Source of the DNA: JBCAWW01 sp039024315
Lineage (GTDB): Bacteria; Bacteroidota; Bacteroidia; J057
Assembly: GCA_039024315.1 (NCBI GenBank)
Contig: JBCCQN010000038.1
Span: 1 to 47,650, forward strand
Direction of reading: 5' to 3'
DNA length: 47,650 nt
The notes beneath the pieces are model-generated. The model did no database searches. It saw only the letters and a program-made list of their open reading frames with translations, and was not told the DNA's origin. Positions 44,148 to 47,650 of this stretch are shown here, piece by piece. Position numbers and translations under genes: made by a program. Numbering within the stretch: position 1 is the first letter of the stretch; every line of letters starts with the position of its first letter.

Positions 44148-46253
44148 ATGTCCCGCTACTTCAACCGAGATCTCAGTTGGCTCTCGTTCAACTATCGTGT
44201 GCTCTGGGAAGCCCGCGATCCTTCTTTGCCGCTCTACGAGCGCATCAAGTTTTTGGCTATCTACGCCTCTAACCTAGATGAATTTTTCAAAGTCAGAGTC
44301 GCTTCGATTCAGAGTCTCCAACTGATGAAAAAGAAGAAGCGCAAAAAGTTGGGCACTCTGCCGAGCATTTTGTTACAAGACATCAACAAAGAGGTCAATC
44401 GTCAATTAGAAGAATTTGGGGAGGTTTTTTCTAAAAGTATTTTACCAGAACTCGCTCAAGAAGGGATTCACCTTTTGCGGGAGATGCCTCAAGCGCCAGA
44501 ACAGCAGAACTTTGTCAAGACTTATTTTGAGCAAGAAGTGATGCCCATGCTGCATCCAGAGCTCTTGGCCAAGGGCAAGGTCCGGCACTTTTTGCGGGAT
44601 GATGCGATCTACCTAGCGGTACAACTTAAACGCAAACGTACTGAGCCGGAAGATGCCAAGGCCGCTACCGGAGAAGCCACCATTATGGGCAAAACCCGCT
44701 ATGCTTTGGTGCAGATCCCTTCCCACTATTTCCCTCGCTTTGTGGAGCTTCCGATGCATGAAGACAAGCATTACTTCATGTTTTTGGATGATGTGGTGCG
44801 CTATAATCTGCCTCACCTCTTCCCGGGCTATATGGTGGTCAATAGCTATAGCATCAAACTCAACCGCAATGCAGATCTGCTGATCGAAGATGAATTTAAA
44901 GGCGACTTAGTCGATAAAATCCGTAAGAGCTTGGTCCGCCGACATACCGGTTTTCCTTCCCGCTTTTTGTATGACAGCACCATGCCGACCAACCTCCTGC
45001 AATACCTTAAAGAGACCTTTGATTTGCGTAAGCGGGAGCTTTTGGCCGGAGGACGTTATCATAGTTTCAAGGACTTTTTTGGTTTTCCAAACCCCTTCGG
45101 GGAACGCTTAGCCTGCGCGGCTTTTCCGCCTTTGCCACATACCGGATTAGAGGCCCGAACTTCTCTTTTCTCGGCTATGCGCCAGCAAAATTGGATGCTG
45201 CATTTTCCCTATCAGAGCTATGATTATGTCATCCGCTTTCTTAACCAAGCAGCGGTTGACCCAAAAGTAACTCGCATCCAGACTACTCAATACCGTATCG
45301 CCTCCAATAGTGCGATCGTCAATGCCCTGATTCGAGCGGCGCTCAACGGTAAAGACGTTTCCGTATTTGTCGAACTTAAGGCTCGCTTCGACGAAGCCTC
45401 GAACTTGCGTTCTGCGAAGGAGATGGAAAAAGCGGGAGTCAAAATCACTTACAGCATCCCCGGCCTCAAGGTACACGCCAAGGTGGCGCTAGTTACTAGA
45501 GAAGAGGAGGAAGGGGAAAAGCGTTATGCTTTCTTAAGTACGGGTAACTTCAATGAGAAAACGGCTCGTATTTATGCCGATCATGGATATTTCACTGCTG
45601 ATCAAACGATCACTAACGAACTAATCGAAGTCTTCCACTACCTCAACAATCAAGCATATCAACCACCTGCCTTCAAAAAGCTTTTAGTAGCCCAATTCAA
45701 TATGCGGGAGCGCTTTGAGTTTCTGATTCGTCGCGAAATTGAGCATGCCAAAGAGGGAGGAAGAGGCTACATGCTACTCAAGATGAACAATCTTGAAGAC
45801 GAAGCCATGATGGAGCTGCTTTATGAGGCCAGTCAAGCAGGGGTTAAAATCGACCTGATCATCCGAGGGATTTGTCGTCTCAGACCTGCTGTACCGGGCC
45901 TAAGCGATAACATAAAGATTACGCGTCTAGTAGATCAATTTTTGGAGCATGCTCGGATCTATACCTTTTACAATAAAGGCGAAAGTGAGATGTTTCTGGG
46001 CTCAGCCGATTGGATGACTCGCAACCTCAGCCGGAGAGTAGAAGTAATTTTCCCATTAGAAGACCCATCCCTGCGTAATGAGATCGCGGAGATCCTCGCC
46101 ATGCAGCTTGCAGATAATAGCAAAGCAGTGCATATCTCCCGCGAAAACAAAAACATCAGAGTGCCACATCAAGAAGGAGATCCTTTCGTCCGTATGCAGA
46201 CGGATTATTATGCGCTTTTGGAGCAAAGGATGCAGGCCGAAGTGGTGGAATGA
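44148..46253 (+). CDS. ppk1: Polyphosphate kinase 1
   Basis: 701 residues. N-terminal MSRYFNRDLSWLSFNYRVL is the family start; ASNLDEFFKVRVA follows. The phospho-histidine lies in KVHAKVAL (about residue 440) and the second catalytic histidine in QFLEHARIYTF (about 600). GSADWMTRNLSRRVEV and the RPAVPGLSDNI region complete the phospholipase-D-like halves. It makes polyphosphate from ATP, reversibly, at the membrane or in granules. Second gene of a pair with the TPR membrane protein. A mini-hairpin copy (45092-45109) encodes PFGERL. Confidence 0.96.
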   Translation: MSRYFNRDLSWLSFNYRVLWEARDPSLPLYERIKFLAIYASNLDEFFKVRVASIQSLQLMKKKKRKKLGTLPSILLQDINKEVNRQLEEFGEVFSKSILPELAQEGIHLLREMPQAPEQQNFVKTYFEQEVMPMLHPELLAKGKVRHFLRDDAIYLAVQLKRKRTEPEDAKAATGEATIMGKTRYALVQIPSHYFPRFVELPMHEDKHYFMFLDDVVRYNLPHLFPGYMVVNSYSIKLNRNADLLIEDEFKGDLVDKIRKSLVRRHTGFPSRFLYDSTMPTNLLQYLKETFDLRKRELLAGGRYHSFKDFFGFPNPFGERLACAAFPPLPHTGLEARTSLFSAMRQQNWMLHFPYQSYDYVIRFLNQAAVDPKVTRIQTTQYRIASNSAIVNALIRAALNGKDVSVFVELKARFDEASNLRSAKEMEKAGVKITYSIPGLKVHAKVALVTREEEEGEKRYAFLSTGNFNEKTARIYADHGYFTADQTITNELIEVFHYLNNQAYQPPAFKKLLVAQFNMRERFEFLIRREIEHAKEGGRGYMLLKMNNLEDEAMMELLYEASQAGVKIDLIIRGICRLRPAVPGLSDNIKITRLVDQFLEHARIYTFYNKGESEMFLGSADWMTRNLSRRVEVIFPLEDPSLRNEIAEILAMQLADNSKAVHISRENKNIRVPHQEGDPFVRMQTDYYALLEQRMQAEVVE
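45092..45109 (-). repeat. Mini-hairpin element copy 18
   Basis: Minus strand: AAGCGTT, stem CCCC/GGGG, loop GAA. In ppk1. Confidence 0.8.
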
Positions 46254-46280
46254 ATACGAATCTGTGATTTGCGATATGTC

Positions 46281-46316
46281 GCGACACATCCGCGAAAGCT
46301 TTCGGGATTGTGTCGC
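46281..46316. repeat. Hairpin built around the CGAAAGCTTTCG palindrome
   Basis: GCGACACATCC pairs with GGAT(T)GTGTCGC with one bulge, enclosing the core palindrome at 46293-46304. Overlaps TGTCGCGACA (46277-46286). Lies 28 bases after ppk1; no T-run. Confidence 0.65.
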
Positions 46317-46383
46317 AAGGGGATATACCAATCCATGATCAAATTGCCTTTTGAGCGCAGTCAAAGCATCTATGTTTGGCTTA

Positions 46384-46401
46384 CTGCTTCGCAGAACGCT
46401 T
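46384..46401 (-). repeat. Mini-hairpin element copy 19
   Basis: Minus strand: AAGCGTT, stem CTGC/GCAG, loop GAA. Non-coding. Confidence 0.8.
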
Positions 46402-46487
46402 GTCTCTTGGCTGCGGCATGCATGCACGCAGCTACCAAATGCTCTCATTTTCATTTCGATAAAACACATCAAGCTAAAATCAAAGTC

Positions 46488-46717
46488 GGAAATTTTTACA
46501 GCAAATAAGCCTGACAAAATAGCACATCTGAAAGCACAACAGAAATTTTAGCAGCAAGCAGCATGACATCACCCAAAATGTCAGGTCACTTGGCAGTCAA
46601 AATCACTGGAAGCATCACAAGTGGCAGAGCCAAATTAAGCTAACGGAAGTTTTTACAGCAAGCGAGAATTAATTGCCTACGAAAACCAGTTATTTTCAGA
46701 AATTTTAGCAGCAAATA
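46488..46717. repeat. Paired direct repeats (A-B ... A'-B')
   Basis: GGAAATTTTTACAGCAA (46488), AGAAATTTTAGCAGCAA (46541), GGAAGTTTTTACAGCAA (46645), AGAAATTTTAGCAGCAA (46698). A to B and A' to B' are both 53 bases; A to A' and B to B' are both 157. The sequence between is not conserved. Confidence 0.6.
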
Positions 46718-46771
46718 GGGGTTTTTGGCCCGTTTTAGCCTATTGGCACAAGCTGTGCATAGTGGGTAGTG

Positions 46772-46779
46772 TAAGTTTG
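46772..46779 (+). promoter_or_regulatory. Possible -7 element of the phasin-like gene
   Basis: TAAGTTTG fits TAnnTTTG, 62 bases before the ATG. No well-placed -33 TTTG. Confidence 0.35.
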
Positions 46780-46841
46780 ATTGAAAAGAACAAATCATTC
46801 GATCGACAAACACGAATTCAAAAACTTAAAAAAAATATATC

Positions 46842-47222
46842 ATGGAAGAATTGATCAAAAAATTTCTCTACACAGGTGTAGGTATCGCTGCTCTCACTGC
46901 TGAAAAAATGCAAGAAGCTGTTGACGAACTCGTTGGCAAAGGCAAAGTAAGCGAAGAAGAAGGCAAAAAAATCGTTGACGAATTTGCAGACAAAGCAGAA
47001 ACTCGTCGTGAGAAGTTCGAGCGTGAGCTCAAAGAAATGGTTGAAAACGTGAAGAAAGGTACCATTTTTCCTCAGTTCATGACCAAAGAAGACTTCGAAA
47101 CTATCGTTAGCCGTATCGAAGCCATCGAAAAGAAAATCGACGCTGGTACAGAGTCTGACGTTAAAGCTGTGGTAAAAAAGACTACCACTAGAGCTAAAAA
47201 AACCACTACCACTACAAAATAG
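46842..47222 (+). CDS. Phasin-like / granule-associated helical protein with basic tail
   Basis: 126 residues, soluble and helical. N-terminal MEELIKKFLYTGVGIAALTAEKMQEAVDELVGKGKVSEEEGKKIVDEF resembles polyhydroxyalkanoate-granule phasin-family proteins. A coiled-coil-like middle (ETRREKFERELKEM) follows, then a tail of Lys, Thr and Arg (KKTTTRAKKTTTTTK) like histone-H1-type or DNA-binding tails. So it could coat granules or DNA. No PHA synthase gene is nearby; ppk1 upstream raises the possibility of a polyphosphate-granule link (inference). It ends in a clear terminator. Codon use is strongly biased, consistent with high expression. Confidence 0.7.
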   Translation: MEELIKKFLYTGVGIAALTAEKMQEAVDELVGKGKVSEEEGKKIVDEFADKAETRREKFERELKEMVENVKKGTIFPQFMTKEDFETIVSRIEAIEKKIDAGTESDVKAVVKKTTTRAKKTTTTTK

Positions 47223-47355
47223 TGGGATTGGGGGAGTTGATGAATTGTTGAATTGTTGAAGGATTGAGTTTTGCATTCGACAAATCAAAAAATCAGCACT
47301 TCTCCCTTTAAAAAATAAGTAATAGTAGTACGTTTTCAGTAGTAGTGTGTCAATA

Positions 47356-47386
47356 ACCGGTCTGCCCTCAGGTGGATCGGTTTTTT
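47356..47386 (+). terminator. Intrinsic terminator after the phasin-like gene
   Basis: ACCGGTCTGCC pairs with GGTGGATCGGT, including several G-T pairs, around CTCA; six T follow. Confidence 0.75.
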
Positions 47387-47429
47387 GTGTAATTTGCCGC
47401 CCTAATCAACGCCTAATTATCTACTCTTT

Positions 47430-47650
47430 ATGGCTGCAAAGAAGCACATCCTGATTTCAAATGACGACGGCATCCACGCACCGGGGATCCACAACCTGAT
47501 TGAAGCGGCAAAAGCCTTCGCTGAAGTTACTGTAGTGGCGCCTTCTGGACCGCAAAGTGGCATGGGCCATGCGATCAGTATCGGCAAACCGCTGCGCCTG
47601 ATGCAAGAAGATTTAGGCGACGGCCAAATTGGCTATGCTTGTACCGGTAC
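47430..47650 (+). CDS. surE: 5'/3'-nucleotidase SurE (start only, cut by window end)
   Basis: The first 73 residues. MAAKKHILISNDDGIHAPGIHNL carries the metal-binding Asn-Asp-Asp, and APSGPQSGMGHAISIGKPLRL the second active-site stretch. SurE removes phosphate from nucleotides and short polyphosphate-like substrates. The rest lies beyond the window. Confidence 0.95.
   Translation, partial: MAAKKHILISNDDGIHAPGIHNLIEAAKAFAEVTVVAPSGPQSGMGHAISIGKPLRLMQEDLGDGQIGYACTG

Larger units (their letters stand above)
46254..46841. other. 588-base non-coding region before the phasin-like gene
   Basis: Short frames here have no family features. It holds a long hairpin (46281-46316) containing the CGAAAGCTTTCG palindrome, mini-hairpin copy 19, four GAAATTTT-CAGCAA direct repeats, and a -7-like box at 46772. 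Confidence 0.65.

Noticed and set aside
46351..46551. Small proteins after ppk1
   Set aside because: Frames run through hairpins and repeats, overlap one another, and have no family or start signal.
46488..46717. CRISPR array
   Set aside because: Only four short words, in two alternating versions with unequal gaps, and no cas gene.

Overview
The window is ordinary, gene-dense chromosomal DNA of a Bacteroidota bacterium, most likely a Saprospiria-like lineage (phylum fairly sure, class tentative). The evidence is two secreted proteins with type IX secretion C-terminal domains (one type A, one type B/gliding-associated), DUF4920 and YceI family proteins, an OmpA-like lipoprotein, few Shine-Dalgarno sequences, and promoters of the Bacteroidota form TTTG-N19/21-TAnnTTTG (upstream of 11333 and 33936). 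I see no rRNA, tRNA, CRISPR array, integrase or transposase gene.

Layout. 1-6.6 kb: an orphan DUF4255/Pvc16-like gene; a minus-strand operon of a redoxin/cytochrome/copper-monooxygenase-like/TPR fusion protein, a YceI protein and an outer-membrane barrel, preceded by a Crp/Fnr regulator and a near-ideal CRP-type site; then an HTH plus nucleotidyltransferase pair that looks like a toxin-antitoxin module with its own operator-like palindrome. 6.7-15.2 kb: APH-type kinase, malic enzyme, ALDH7-type dehydrogenase, DUF4920 lipoprotein and a fused HyuA-HyuB 5-oxoprolinase. 15.2-15.9 kb: a repeat-rich non-coding stretch. 15.9-25 kb: an ECF sigma factor overlapping a membrane protein that carries eight copies of an anti-sigma-like motif plus a beta-barrel; recQ; an unknown gene; an LRR protein; uvrB; a small membrane protein. 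25.4-35 kb: OmpA-like lipoprotein, GCS2-CBS protein, glycosyltransferase, secreted SdrD-like protein, a LEA-like repeat lipoprotein and a polyprenyl synthase. 35.4-47.6 kb: a giant T9SS surface protein coupled to gatC, a membrane-TPR protein with ppk1, a phasin-like gene and the start of surE.

The most unusual thing is not a gene. About two dozen short elements are scattered on both strands, inside genes and between them. Each has a conserved tail AAGCGTT followed directly by a four-base-pair hairpin with a three-base loop. The tail is fixed, but the stem comes in at least six sequences that all keep pairing (CCGC/GCGG, CTCC/GGAG, CTGC/GCAG, CGGC/GCCG, CCCC/GGGG, TTGC/GCAA). The loop is mostly GAA or GCA, so many copies contain the GCGAAGC core known as an exceptionally stable DNA mini-hairpin. 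This looks like a structure-selected mobile or protein-recognised element. A second palindrome family (CCCGAWAGCTWTCGGG) and a third, longer AGTAC-rich repeat at convergent gene ends accompany it.
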